64,000 nucleotides of DNA from Syngnathus acus (lineage: Eukaryota > Chordata > Actinopteri > Syngnathiformes > Syngnathidae), in the NCBI RefSeq assembly GCF_901709675.1, contig NC_051087.1, positions 10,647,884-10,711,883 of the forward strand, written 5' to 3'. The number at the start of each line of letters is the position of its first letter. Within the stretch, counting starts at the first letter, position 1. Positions 1 through 14,214 of this stretch are shown one piece after another. The notes beneath the pieces are model-generated. The model was not told the origin of the DNA. It searched no databases and saw nothing but the letters and a program-made list of their open reading frames with translations. The position numbers and the translations under genes were made by a program.

Positions 1-840
1 TCCTGCACAACCTTACTTTCTGACTCACAGATATTTTGGAGCTAGAATATTTGCCTAAATGACAAAGCAGGGCGGGTAAAGGTTAACCATCATATATGAT
101 TCATTATGACGGTACGCACTGATAATTTACAGCTGATGTATAAACAGTGAAGTCATCAGCATACGCCTGAGCCATCTGACACCTCCTACTAGTAAAGGGA
201 CATCCAGAAACAAAAAGAAATATACACACAGACAGGATAGGCACCATTTCCTAAACACCTGCCATTTACCATCATTTTCACACTTTTATAGTTGATCAGC
301 ATTACTGCAGTATTACAATGGAGCTGTTTGTCCCAAATCCTTTTAATTAGGATTCATTTCACATCATTACTAATTTGATACAAACCATGGCAATAAATTC
401 CTTGCATTTCAAAATACTTGGATTTGAGAAATGTTCACAAAGAGTAATGATTCATATGAAAACGTGAAACTCAACTAGTTTTAATTTTGGTCCTTTGCTC
501 CCAAGCCAGCTCTACTGCACTCGTGCATCATAACACATTCATCTCATTATGCAAACATAACTCTGTCTCCCAAGCCCCAAGGTGAGGCAATTAGAAATGA
601 TTAAACATGTAAACCACAATGTTATAATATACTGTTACACAACAACATTGTGCGAACAGGTAGACGACACAAGGCGCATCAAGCAATAAATGGCGAGTGC
701 AGTTTTCATCTTCACTGTCTCTAACCTAATTTGAAATAAACCGCACTGAAGAGAAAGACTAAGCAAGGGTTCTATGATGACAGAAACCTTTAAACTACAA
801 GTTGTAGAGCGACGTTCAAGTTTATTCAACAATCTTGTGG
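1..840. other. AT-rich non-coding DNA, no gene recognised
   Basis: No open reading frame here resembles a known protein, and I see no clear exon with matching splice sites. It may be intron of a gene whose putative first exon lies at 1094-1177 on the minus strand. Confidence 0.5.
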
Positions 841-849
841 CTAAAATGC

Positions 850-1600
850 AAGGCCCCGACTCCTCGAGGCTTCTTTAACTTTAGCGACGCTAGGTTTAGT
901 TAGCAAGCGCTACTAGCGAGCCTTGTCGTTGGCAAGGTGTCCTAACATAGCCAATGAGTAACATAACATCAACGTGTTCTATACGACAGCCACCATCTTT
1001 TTGTGTTTAACTAACTAGTGACTGTTTACTATGCTAAGGTAACTACCATCTTGTTAATAGATCTGTCAGAGAAGCTTGATTCGAACCGCTTACCTTGTCT
1101 GTTGAGGAGGCTGTAGGGGTGACAGAGTCAACGTTGTGCAAAAACAATCCCATTTTAACAACCAAAGCGACTTTCATTCCTCCCAAAAAGTTGCGACGAC
1201 TAGGACAATATGTTGTGGTTCAAAAACTTCACCCGAATATCATCGACTACTTCTCGGGCACTGTCTCGCTTAGAGGCCGCTGTGAGTGCCGCCTTCCCGA
1301 CATTGTGGAGCTTGAAAGTAAGGCACGGAACGGAACGCGGCGAGCAACTGGTTGCTGGAGGAAACCCCGGCTCTTGCAGCTGTTACACAAGCTGTTTGTT
1401 CCTCTTGCGAGGGTTCGGCGACTGCGAGTGTCTACTCGGCTGGGGTGTGGCGTAATCGCCTCGATCAGATCCATGTGAGCAACGTGAAGGGCGTACTGTA
1501 CATTTGCGTGGCTGGCACTGGTTGAGCGGACTGCGACGCCATTGGATAACTCGTTGGAAGCTAACCAATCACGATTTCATGCGTCTTCATCAACTCATGC
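850..1600. promoter_or_regulatory. CpG-rich patch, candidate promoter of a leftward gene
   Basis: CG dinucleotides are visibly enriched at about 1190-1580 compared with the AT-rich flanks, as in a vertebrate CpG-island promoter. A clean minus-strand donor (AAG followed by GTAAGC) sits at its left edge at 1094. This fits a transcription start near 1.3-1.5 kb firing left. No TATA box is evident. The short plus-strand reading frames across it are not convincing proteins. Inference from composition and one splice signal only. Confidence 0.35.
1094..1177 (-). CDS. Putative first coding exon of a gene running left out of the window
   Basis: On the minus strand an ATG at 1177-1175 opens 28 complete codons that end exactly at a consensus donor (CAAG then GTAAGC). 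The predicted start is MKVALVVKMG and the exon ends in phase 0. I do not recognise the protein. No downstream exon could be identified in positions 1-1090, so the rest would lie beyond the window. It could equally be a 5' untranslated exon with a chance reading frame. Confidence 0.3.
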
Positions 1601-1915
1601 CAAGCCACAGGAACAAATGCTCGTTTCTATTTTTAACCCTCGTGTAACGTACAAATTTACGGACATGATCTTGGGTTTACTATGTTTGACATGTTTAATA
1701 TGATTAAGGTTCAGTGTTTCCAGTGTACGTGATGGATAGGGGTAGGACATGATAAGCTTAGGCTTCTTCCTACTCCTTTTTGAACAGTGACGTATATTGT
1801 TTGTTGTTTGTTTTTATTTTATTTTTTTTATTCTTTAAATCATGTTCGAAATAAAAGTAAAAAGTAAGTAAGTGTTTGTTCGTTTGTTTATATATTACTG
1901 GTGCGTGACACTTTC

Positions 1916-1947
<32 letters not shown>

Positions 1948-2160
1948 GCCTGTCTGTCAGTCTGTCTGTCTTGGGTTCAATTTGATGCCAGCAATTTAAA
2001 TCTCCATAAAGTGATTATAATTCAAACAGACCTTTACATCACATTTACGCTACACCCAGGTGGGTCGTAAGAGACAGAGCATCAACGTTGGCACCATTAG
2101 GAAATAAACCCTGCCAACGTTTATTGAAGTATCGGTCTTACAGGACTATCATTTGAATGT
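1180..2160. other. Intergenic DNA, no gene seen
   Basis: Apart from the CpG-rich part up to about 1600 and the TCTG microsatellite, this stretch is AT-rich intergenic sequence with no coding or splice signal that I can support. Confidence 0.5.
1916..1970. repeat. (TCTG)n microsatellite
   Basis: About 13 copies of the tetranucleotide TCTG with a few substitutions. Confidence 0.95.
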
Positions 2161-2179
2161 TTCTTTTACGAGAAAAGGG

Positions 2180-2330
2180 GGTGCTACGTCAGCCCTGGGG
2201 CCTCAAACGAGCCCCGCCCCTGCTGTTACGTCACATAGAGTTTCAATTGTCGCGTGGTGGACGACAATAAAACAATAACCGCCGCGCAGTGAGAAGTACG
2301 AATTACCAACCCGTTATATTCATCCATTTA
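2180..2330 (+). promoter_or_regulatory. Candidate promoter of the HIPK-like kinase gene
   Basis: Two CRE/ATF half-site motifs (ctacgtcag near 2184 and ttacgtcac near 2226) flank a GC box (ccccgcccc near 2213), followed by a CpG-rich stretch at 2250-2300. It lies about 300 bases upstream of the candidate first exon of the kinase gene. The motifs are directly visible; promoter function is inferred. Confidence 0.4.
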
Positions 2331-2587
2331 TTGCTCATCCTCAGATGGTGACAGGCTGCTGCTTGACTTTGAGCTAGATCGAGGCGGGGTACACCTGGAC
2401 TGTTCACCAGCCAATTGCAGTGCGCAGATTGAAAAAAGAACAACTTCAACCATGAACATTTAAACTGGGGAGCCGTAGCCGAACTCCCTGCTAGTAGTTA
2501 TAAATCTACGGCCATCATGCCGCCGAAGGCGAGTTGCCCAACTTGAACTTCATAATATGCCATTTTCTTACCATCTAACATGAAAAA

Positions 2588-5089
2588 ATGTCATTGTGCA
2601 TGAATTCCCTATCTTCGGGTGCATCGTGTGACCCAGGTAAGAGTTCAATTTGGCCACACTTTATACACTAATTAAGGTTGAACAACTGTTTAACTCTTGG
2701 AAAATAGCATGCCGATCGAAGATCTGACGTTTTGATAGCTGTTTGTGGTTTTGCCCCACAAATTAAGCCGTCTTCAATCGGGTTTTCCCATTATGAACTA
2801 ACTGGTGTGAATCATCACAAAATCAAACACTGTAATTAAATATAAAGATTAATATTTTGAGCAAACAGACTAACGAATGAATTGCGCATGCGCAATGGTT
2901 ACAGTAAATTAAGTCGAAATGAGAACGTTGACGTGGTCTTTAAATCGCCGTATGCGTAGGGTGAACAATCCCGACGATTTTACACTCGCAAATAAATGTT
3001 AGCCCTATTTAGTTCGTACATTGCATATGTTTACATGTTTACAATGTAAACTAAATTTAAGTTCATGGCGTATTTAAAAAGGGAAATAAATATAAATACA
3101 ATATAAGAAACAAGAGATTAAGAGGTTTAAAATAGTTTATGTCAAATAATTTATAACGTGTGATATTTAAAAACTAATGTGTACACAAATTTAAGTCTTA
3201 CCAGTCACCTTTGTGTGTGTGTTTGATTTTATTTAACAATTGGAGATTACAGGAAGAGTAGATCACATTACAATATAAACAACATCATGCTCGAGGCACA
3301 GAAATGAAAATTATTCACATCATCAATGTATATTTAAACAAAAATATCAGCTTCAATGCAAGCAAATATGCTTGAACTCGAGAGTGAATCCAATAATGAA
3401 TGACTTTCTTTCTATAAACGTACTTTTGTAACCATTATTAAGATTAACCAAATATATGTTTGATTTTTGCACATTTCCCCCAGCAAAACCAAAAAGACAT
3501 TCTTCCAAAGTAACACAAAGGGGGAGGGTGTGCTTATGTAAATGTCAATTCACATTGTGTTCATGACTTATGCTAAAACCAATTTAATGTGCTGAACAAA
3601 TGTAAATTAAAACAAAGTCTGAATCTCACGCTGTTGTTATTGGGGACAAGGTTAAAAGTTTAGAGTAAAATCTTATATTTTACCATTATTCATTCAACTT
3701 AATAAAGATAGTGTGATGTCTTGGAACATACAAATGTATGCTTGAATTTCTTTTTTTTTTTTTAAACATTTCTCTCCTCAGTGCTGCTGTAACATCCTGG
3801 CAGGCCAGATTTTAGACAGCGACTCCTCACCATACAGTATCCTGGAGTTCGTGGGTGAAGGTCGCTTTGGAAAAGTGGCCAAGTGCTTAAAAAAGTCCAC
3901 CATGGACACAGTGGCAGTGAAGATTATTAAGAAAGGTAGAGCTTTTATCAGGGATACCGAGAAGGAGCTTGCCATGCTAAAGATGGTCAGTGACTTGAAC
4001 CCAGACCACGCCAATATCATTAAATTCTTTGAGAGGTTTGAATGCATGGGTCATACCTGTCTGGTTTTTGAGATGCTCGACTGTCACCTGTTCAACTTGC
4101 TCAGTGGACGAGATTGGGAGCCAATGTCTCTGAGTGAAATCCGCTCCGTTGCCAAACAGTTGCTGGTGGCCTTGGATGCTCTGAAGCGCCTTGGCATCCT
4201 ACACACAGATATCAAACCAGACAACATCATGTGCGTCAACAAGCGGGACTGTCCCCTCAGGGTAAAGTTGATCGACTTTGGTCTAGCGCTCGTAGTGTCC
4301 AGTGTCCAACCTGGGATGAAGATACAGCCTAAAGGTTACCGAGCTCCAGAAGCCGCCCTTGGCCTTCCCTTCACTGAGGCTGTGGACGTTTGGGGCGTTG
4401 GTTGCGTCTTGGTGTTCCTTTACATTGCTGACAACCTCTTCCCAGTTGACTGTGAATACCAGATGATGAAGTGCATGGTGGATGTTTTGGGTCAGCCAGA
4501 TGACCACCTGCTCCGTGCTGGCAGATATACCAAATGCTTCTTCACTAAGACGGAAGCCAGTGGAAGTCCACAGTACAGACTGAGCACACCAGAAGAGTAC
4601 GAAGCAGTCAATCATATCACACCTCTTGAGTGGAACGGCTTCATTGAACCACCCAGCTCTCTGGAAGCCCTTATCACCTTTTATCCCGCACAGGCCGAGC
4701 TGGGGGAGTTCGCGGACCGGAGGGCATTTGTGGAGCTTCTGAAATACATGCTACATCTTGACGGAGACCAGAGGATCTCTCCCCATCAGGCCATGCAGCA
4801 GCCGTTCATTACAATGGCTCACCTGAACGAAGATCCTGACCACCAGCGCAGTGGTTACTTCAGCGCCGCTTGCAGCATGATGAGCAACGTGCAAGAAGAA
4901 GACTGCAAAGACAAAGATCCAGAAAATCAGTGTTCTGAAATGGACAAACTCATTGAGTCAGCAAAGTCTACTTCCCTGGATTCCAGTCATACAATTTTAA
5001 AGAGAATTTCTAAACTATGTGGCCGAATCGCCCCGTTATTTTCTTGTTTTAGCTATCCATCGGATGACTGCACGGTAAATGCTTCTTAG
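2588..5089 (+). CDS. HIPK-like serine/threonine protein kinase
   Basis: A CMGC-type kinase nearest to homeodomain-interacting protein kinases (HIPK), of the short form expanded in teleosts. Nearly all coding sequence is in one exon ending at TAG 5087-5089. Visible motifs in order are the glycine loop GEGRFGKVAKC (from 3854), VAVK lysine (3911-3922), catalytic loop HTDIKPDNIM (from 4203), DFG in LIDFGLAL (4270s) and YRAPEAALGLPF (4338 on). HIPK1-3 have HAD in the catalytic loop; here it is HTD. The activation segment before YRAPE lacks the STY tyrosine that HIPKs autophosphorylate, although catalytic residues are intact. There is no long HIPK C-terminus, only a ~100-residue tail with a cysteine-rich end. 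The best start I can build is a small exon 2588-2636 (ATG to CAG, donor GTAAGA) joined in frame to an acceptor at 3803/3804, giving about 444 aa. An acceptor at 3781/3782 looks stronger but leaves a phase mismatch with that exon, so the 5' end is tentative. Confidence 0.85.
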
Positions 5090-6392
5090 ATATTTTCTTA
5101 TATATTTGAATGTATGTCTACTTCTAGTAAGTCCTATACTCATTTAAAAACTCCACTTCCAATGAAGTTGGGGTGTTGTGTAAAAGCTAAAAGAAAAGAA
5201 TACAATGATCTGCAAGTCTTTCTCGATCTTTATTCAACTGAATACAAAAACAAGCTCTTTAATGTTCGAAATGATATTTTATTGGTTTCATGCAAATATT
5301 CACTCATTTTGAAATTGATGCCTGCAACATGTTCCAAACAAATAAGGGCATGTTTATCGCTATTACATAATTTCTCCCCCCCCCTTTTTTTCACAACACC
5401 CAAGAAGCGTTGGGAAACTGGAGATAATTGTTGTAAAAGTTGGAATTCTTTCCCATTCTTCCTTGACATACGATTAAAGTTGCTTAACAGTCCGGAGTCT
5501 CTGTTGTCATGTTTTGTGCTTGATAATATGCAGCACATATTTTCATTTGGAGACAGGCCTGGACAATGGCAAGCCAGCCTAGGTAAGCTTTTACTATGTG
5601 GCAAAATCCTGTTGCCATTATTCAGAGGTGGGCATCGTCCGGCTGTTTCTGAGTTTCAGTCCTCAAATCCACCCAGTCAATCCTTGGCAAGAGCCAATGG
5701 GTGTTGACAACATCATTTCCATGTCATGCACAAGCACACACTCAGCCAAATAGATTGAAAGAAACTGACAAAAGACTCACAAACAGGGGTACAGCGTGGT
5801 ATCTGTCCGTAAATGGGATATTCCCAATGTTTCAGAAACTGGGATTCGGACCTTAACCCAAATATTGGGTTTCGACCCTTAACCAGGCATAACATTCCCG
5901 TTGGTGAGTCAGCAGCATTGCCCAGTCACGACCCATCAACCATATCCATAACCGGGTTGATTATCTTTTGTTTCTTTCCATTTCTTCCTGCTGGCTATCA
6001 ACATTCAACCTGTCTTAGATTTTAAAAATGAACAACGCATCCTTGTCCGGCAAGGACTGTCAACCGGTGGTCCGCGACCCTCTAGCGGTCCGTGGTGGTA
6101 TTCCAGGTGATCCGCAAAATTGGAAATGGAACATAATTGTAATATTTCTAAAAATAAAATTGATTTATTATTTGGACTTGATTTATTTTCCAGCTAATTT
6201 TGGGAATTATTTACCCATCCAAATGTAGCTGAGATTCCCAAAATAGACATACAGATGCAAATAAATAGCATGTGAAGGTCTATCCTCATTGGGTGCAAAA
6301 TAAAATAATATTCCGCCAAAGTAGTGGTGTCTAAATTGCTTCTTGGATATAATGGGAGGTAAAACCCCTGTTGTAATCCTGGTGATTGTACA
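5090..6392. other. 3' flank of the kinase gene and convergent 3' flank of poll
   Basis: No further gene is seen. The 197-codon plus-strand frame starting at 5114 has no recognisable motif and low-complexity composition; it is probably kinase 3' UTR or chance. Position 6055-6120 has a short motif (cggtggtccgcgaccctc followed by a near-inverted repeat) that resembles the end of a dispersed DNA transposon. Possible poll polyadenylation signals on the minus strand are at 6164-6169 and 6182-6187. Confidence 0.5.
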
Positions 6393-9300
6393 TCACCAGT
6401 CCCGTTCACAGGGCTCTCTGTATGGTATACCCAAAAGATTAAAAACGTCACTTTCTGTAGGTGTAGGAAGGGGAATGCCAGCATACACCTTGGCGCTACC
6501 TTGACGCACCACACTTTGGTTAAGCGAATGCTCTGACAAGCTCATGTTCTTTGTCTTTGCCAGAGCCCTCATGGAGCGGTTGAAGTGTGCAGATCCAGTG
6601 AAATACAGAAGCGCACAGGCAAACTCATTGTGGGGCACCACAATGAGATCCAGCCTCCGATGGCGGCGGTCTGGTCCTGGCAGGCGGCATACGCCCATGT
6701 ATTTCTTCTGCTCTCCATTCTCTTCATGACTCACTAGGTCATCAGTCAAAAAGCCTGAGGGGAAAAAATAAAATAAAAAAACATCTTAACTTGAGTATGT
6801 ATGGATGTCTACATTGAAATTTTGACAGAATTTACCAGTGTCGTGGAGGTTCTGGAGCACTTTAGTGAATACACCTTTGTGGGATTTTCCATCAGGATGT
6901 GAAATAAGCACGTCCACATCTCCACATGTGCTCTTTCCTCTGCGGTACGAGCCGCATGCCATCGCCACCAGGCCGGGATCAATTGCTCGGGCAGCATCCC
7001 TCACCTGCACAATTGCACATATTCAGAAATAAATAGTTTATGTCATTAAAAACCTGATCCTGTGTGATTCCTGTTCTTTGTTTTTAATATATTATGTATA
7101 TTGTCTACAAGTCATGTTTATACATAAAACTATCTGAACATCTGTAAAGAGGAGCATTGTTTTTTGTTGTGTTTTTATTTTGGGGTACGTGATTATATGT
7201 ATATGAATAACCTACATGTGTATAAACATGATAGGTAATTTATAAAGAACAAGGGCTAGGACGAGATATGTTTTTTTCTACTTCTTTCTTTCCATTTTTC
7301 TTCAATATCTTTGTTAGGTGTTTATATGGTCAATAAAATCAACCAATCAGTCAAGACCAGCCAGGGCTGAGCCTAAAAGGAGCAGACTTTGAGAATGGGG
7401 AGCGAGGAAGTTGGTTTATCTGGAGAGTATATTTATTGAGCTGTTTGGAGCGGTTGAACTGTGACCCAAGGTGGCATTTAGCCAATAATAAAGGCTGGCC
7501 CAGAAGCAGCCATGCAAGTCCAAGCCATGACAACACTTCCAGCATCCTTTTCACAGATGAGCTTGTGTGTTTTGGATCATAAGCAGTGCCTTAGAGGTTA
7601 ATAAAAAAAACAACTTTGTTGCAAAACATTAGTCTCAACTCTACTTCTCTGCTAAATCCAATCTGGCCTTCCATTTTTTTTTTTTTTTTTGCTGAAAAGT
7701 GGTTGAACCTGGTGGTACGACATGTGCAATCTTTCCTCTTTTCATGTCTTTATTGATGATGTAACTCATGATGAACGCGCAGAATGAATTCTGAAGTCTA
7801 CAAAACCAGATTTCGATGGAAATATACAGAAAAATGCATCCAAAAGCTACATCCTACAAAAATATAATGACCCAAAGCATATTGCCAACACAACAAAGGA
7901 CTTCATCGGGGTTAGACTGGCCAAGTTAGTCACCGGACCTTAATCCAATTCGGCCTGTATTTCACCTCTTAAAGAGGAAACTGAAAGGAGAAGTGAACTG
8001 ACAGTAGCTGCAGTAATGTCTGTTCCAATACTTTTGCTTTCTTGAAAAGTAGGTGGCATCAAACAAAAGGTGGCCTGTCCTGAGTTTTTTTTTAACACAT
8101 CTAGATCTCAATACCGTGAAAGAACAGCTGGGCGGCTGAACTTGTGTCTCATATTCATCTTTTGTTTTGCAACCCAAATGTCTTCAGTATACTACAACAA
8201 AAACAAAAGACTTGAACTTGCCATTCCAATAATTTTGGATGGGACAAATGAATATCTATTTACCACTTTCTCAATGGCTGCAGCTTCATCCCTGGGCATT
8301 CTGTCTAGGATGTCTTCGTAGTGCTTGAGTCCTATTTTCTGACAGTTGCTCAAGTGGGCTTTTGTGCGAATGTCCTCCAAAGTGCGGAATCCCTGATGAA
8401 TAAGAAAACAATGACAATTGTCTTGATTGTCTTCATACTGAGATTAGACTTTTTTTTTTCACAGCAAGGATGTTCCGGCTTTAAATCTTAGCTCCTTTTG
8501 GTGTGGAGTTAGCACATGGGTTTCTCCAGACTGTAGCCTTGCCTGTGACCTAGCAGCCAGCACATAATAATCTCAATACAGTAAAGGATGGAGAGTGAAT
8601 GTTTCACCTGTTGGTACCAAAGCTGTGCTGTCTTTGCTCCTGCACCCCAAATGTTAGTGAAAAGCTCCAATATTGGCACGGCCTCGCCAATGTGATCAAG
8701 CTTGCGCAGATGACCACTTTCCATGATCTCGTCAATTTTGTCCGCCATGCGTTTGCCAATTCCTGGGATAAGACATGCCTCCTGAAACGGGAAGGTCGGG
8801 TGGGGGTAAAAATGAGAAAATTGAGGGCATCATTACATCTTGTGAGTATCCTGCATCTCTGTTTGCTTACCTGATACGATGTAACCGGCTTGTGATAGCT
8901 CTTCAATGCATTGACAGCTTTGGAGTACCCCAATGCCCTCCACTTGTCTCCCTGGTGTGTATAAGCCTTGGCCAGTTGTTCTAGTTTGTCGGTGATGTCT
9001 TTGTTGAAGTTATTACTTTTGGACTGAGAAGACTGTGCGCAGACCCACTTCCCTGAGACCGCCGTTTGAGTGGTAGAGCCTTGACCTGGCTCAACGTTGA
9101 GCGCCTCTTCTTTGGGGCGTTGGCCTGTGATGAGAGCTTCCAGGTGACTCTGACTGACTGCGTCATCTTCTCCCGACACTACTTCTTTGTCTGATACACT
9201 CTGAAACGGTTAGGATAAAAAATGGTCCTTTCTGACTCAGAGAATGGTGCACTTGGTATTTGTTACCCGCAACTACCAGCCACTGACCATGTCTGATGTC

Positions 9301-10075
9301 TCCCCTTGCTTGCTTGGATCACACTCTGGCTTGAGAGATGCTTCCGTTGCACATTTATCATCCTTCAGCGAGTCTTTTTCTTGTTGAGTTTCAGAATTCC
9401 TAAGAAGAGAGAAAATGTCCAAAGACTGACAATAACAGGACCAAGATAACATCTAAGTCAAACAGGCTCCTCTGGAATGTTGAGAAGACAATAAAAGCAA
9501 TACAACTGGAGCATCTATACTATCTATAATAAAGCAGGTAAACCTGTATTTGATGAGTTTTAGACATAGCAGACAAAGCATTGATAGGCGTTACCTCTTT
9601 GGTAAAAGACTGTAGTTTGATTCATCCAAGAGTTGTTTCTCACTGATACATGAGCTTAACCAACTGCATTTTACAAGATGGACCCCAGAAGGCATTGCAT
9701 CCACTTTGATGAGACGCAGAGCCCTATCACGCTCCATGTTGTCATCAACAACAACATGAGTGACACCAACACATAGAGACCTCACTGTCTGGCCTCCGTT
9801 CTGTTGAATTTGTCTTTGGAAGATCTGACATCTTGCATTTCCTATGCCTGCAGGTAGGATGTACACTGAGGTACCATTAAAGGTACTTCCTAAGAAAAGG
9901 GAGACAAAAAGAACATGAAATGAGGAGCATAACTTGGAATCAAAACAAAAAAGTACAAACCTGTCACATCAAATTCATCAGATTTCTTCTTTAAAGGAGG
10001 AGAATCCTTTCCTTGAGAAGCTCTGGTCTTTTTAACTTTGGGGAAAGCTTTCACAATCCCGTGACATGATTCCAT
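6393..10075 (-). CDS. poll: DNA polymerase lambda (family X repair polymerase)
   Basis: Nuclear gap-filling and dRP-lyase polymerase of base excision repair and non-homologous end joining. Eight coding exons with GT-AG introns and matching phases: 9961-10075, 9595-9889, 9288-9399, 8871-9200, 8608-8781, 8264-8392, 6836-7004 and 6393-6754. Total 561 aa (human 575). An N-terminal BRCT domain spans about residues 45-137, followed by a linker rich in Ser, Lys and Glu. The 8-kDa lyase domain begins near 190; the Schiff-base lysine is in SYHKP (K278, equivalent to human K312). A helix-hairpin-helix [12 protein letters not shown] follows at about 289. Palm metal ligands are in GDVDVLI (D414, D416) and RRLDLIVV (D477). 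YFTGS (492-496) and the ending YREPCERDW are family-typical. The start is chosen because [13 protein letters not shown] matches the family N-terminus. A non-coding first exon probably ends at 10852 (donor GTAAGTG), with an acceptor just upstream of the ATG near 10110. The protein looks fully functional. Confidence 0.97.
7070..8263 (-). other. poll intron 6 with decayed repeats
   Basis: The largest poll intron (7005-8263). It contains the Tc1-like transposase remnant and its adjoining repeat tail, plus poly-T runs; no other coding exon is needed to complete the protein. Confidence 0.8.
7800..8210 (+). mobile_element. Decayed Tc1/mariner-like element
   Basis: Translation near 7866 gives NDPKHIANT, matching the NDPKH motif of Tc1-family transposases, and the following bases resemble the family's WPSxSPDLNPIE region with frameshifts and stops. 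The adjoining sequence to about 8210 resembles a repeat tail common in fish genomes. The open frame is destroyed, so it is inactive. It lies antisense in a poll intron. Confidence 0.65.
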
Positions 10076-10284
10076 CTTCAGAGTGAAATGGGCAAGCCAG
10101 GGGCCAGCTGCCTAGTTTATGTGAATTAGAATAGACAAGATCCAGTTATATATGAGAAAATATAAGTATAGGTTGTTTTTTGATGGCCATATATGTTGTT
10201 TCTATAAATATAGGACAGCCATCAAAACTATTCTAAGTACTACACATTTTGTATTTTTTACAAAGTTGAACTGACATTTTCCAA

Positions 10285-10360
10285 TTTAGGGTGTTAGGCT
10301 CCAGCACATCCGCGACCCCCGTGGGGACAAGTGATATGGATAATGGATGGATGGACGATG
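10285..10360. repeat. SINE-like tail fragment
   Basis: Contains ggctccagcacatccgcgac followed by cccgtggggacaagtg and an atggatggatgg end, the recurrent short repeat seen elsewhere in the window (for example near 29.4 and 38.9 kb). Confidence 0.6.
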
Positions 10361-10439
10361 AGTTTTTAACATGCTTTTTCTCTCGAATATATTATTATAA
10401 TCATTTGTTTCAGATGTACTGTAATTATTTTCTGTATAA

Positions 10440-10524
10440 AAATTAAATTTGGTGTTCAAAAAGTATTTTTTCAAACTTGAGTCTTGAAAAAGAGGGGGTC
10501 GTCTTATATTCAGGCCAATACGGT
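10440..10524. mobile_element. Terminal fragment of a DNA transposon/MITE
   Basis: The end gtcgtcttatattcaggcc plus aatacggta matches a terminal inverted-repeat sequence common in fish genomes. The partner terminus is not evident, so this is a fragment in the poll 5' region. The match is from memory, not alignment. Confidence 0.45.
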
Positions 10525-10851
10525 ATAAAATGTTGACCTTTTGTGATCGGCAGTGAAAGGCACTGATCAATACATGCCGATCATGTTCTTTTCCGCGGCC
10601 AATCACTATCCTAGGCAGAGCAATCGGAGCACCGCTTACGTATTCTTATACACCAAATTAATGTTGAAAAAAATCGTAGGTTCGCTACATTATCTGAACT
10701 ATTATATTAGCGAGGAGCCAGTAATGTGTTCGTGCACACAAACGTCATCGTACCAAACATGTTTTCTTATTGCATGTTTGACAGTTCCACAATCATGTCT
10801 TACGTCGTATCCTAAGCACTTTAAAAAACATTTGCAATGTTTTGCACTTAC

Positions 10852-11449
10852 CGCTGCCGCAGGAAACTGTTCCTGGTCAACAAAAAAGAGCGAACATTTC
10901 CGGTTCATTTGTTTCGAATCACTGATTTGAATTTTTGTTCCCCCCCCTTGCGTTTAAATTATATTATTGACGAATAATTGGCTATTTTAATTTATGTTCT
11001 ATTGTAATTCATAAACAACACAAACACAAAAAGATTTAGAAATAGTGCAGGAGTTGAGCATCAAACGCTTCCGGGTGTTTTTGTTTTTACGCAAATATTT
11101 TTATGCATTGTTGGAAATTGTAAGCGATAGTTTTGTTTTAAGCACAATGATGTGTTTTTTGGGCTGTGACTTATTTTTCTTTGTGTTAAAAATGCAATAA
11201 ATGCATCTCGGAAAATATGCTGACAGAACCTTTAACACGGCTCTGGGGAGCATGTTGATGACGTCTGATGACATTTCTTTCAAACCAAACATATTCCTTT
11301 ACAAAGGTGTGAAGTTTTTTGTTGTTGTTTAACATAAATTTAAACTTGATTTGTTTTCACTAAAAGCTAAAAGCTCCGTGTTAATTTTGTTTACTGCGAG
11401 TTGCCGTGGTTACGCGTTGATTCCGGAAGTTTCTCTGCACAACACAACA
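10852..11449. promoter_or_regulatory. Divergent promoter region between poll and dpcd
   Basis: The candidate poll non-coding exon donor (10852/10851, minus strand) and the dpcd ATG (11450) point away from each other across about 600 bases. Three ETS-type motifs are visible: tttccggtt at 10897, ttccggg at 11069 and the palindromic ttccggaagt at 11421. No TATA box sits at a suitable place. ETS-driven TATA-less divergent promoters are typical of housekeeping gene pairs; shared control is inferred. Confidence 0.55.

Positions 11450-14214
<2,765 letters not shown>

Noticed and set aside
1095-1478. 127-codon plus-strand frame in the CpG-rich patch
   Set aside because: Not similar to a known protein; long chance frames are common in CpG-rich DNA. 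The minus-strand donor at 1094 is the only splice-like evidence.
5114-5707. 197-codon plus-strand frame after the kinase stop
   Set aside because: No family motif; starts 24 bases after the kinase stop in a region of kinase 3' UTR character. Probably chance.
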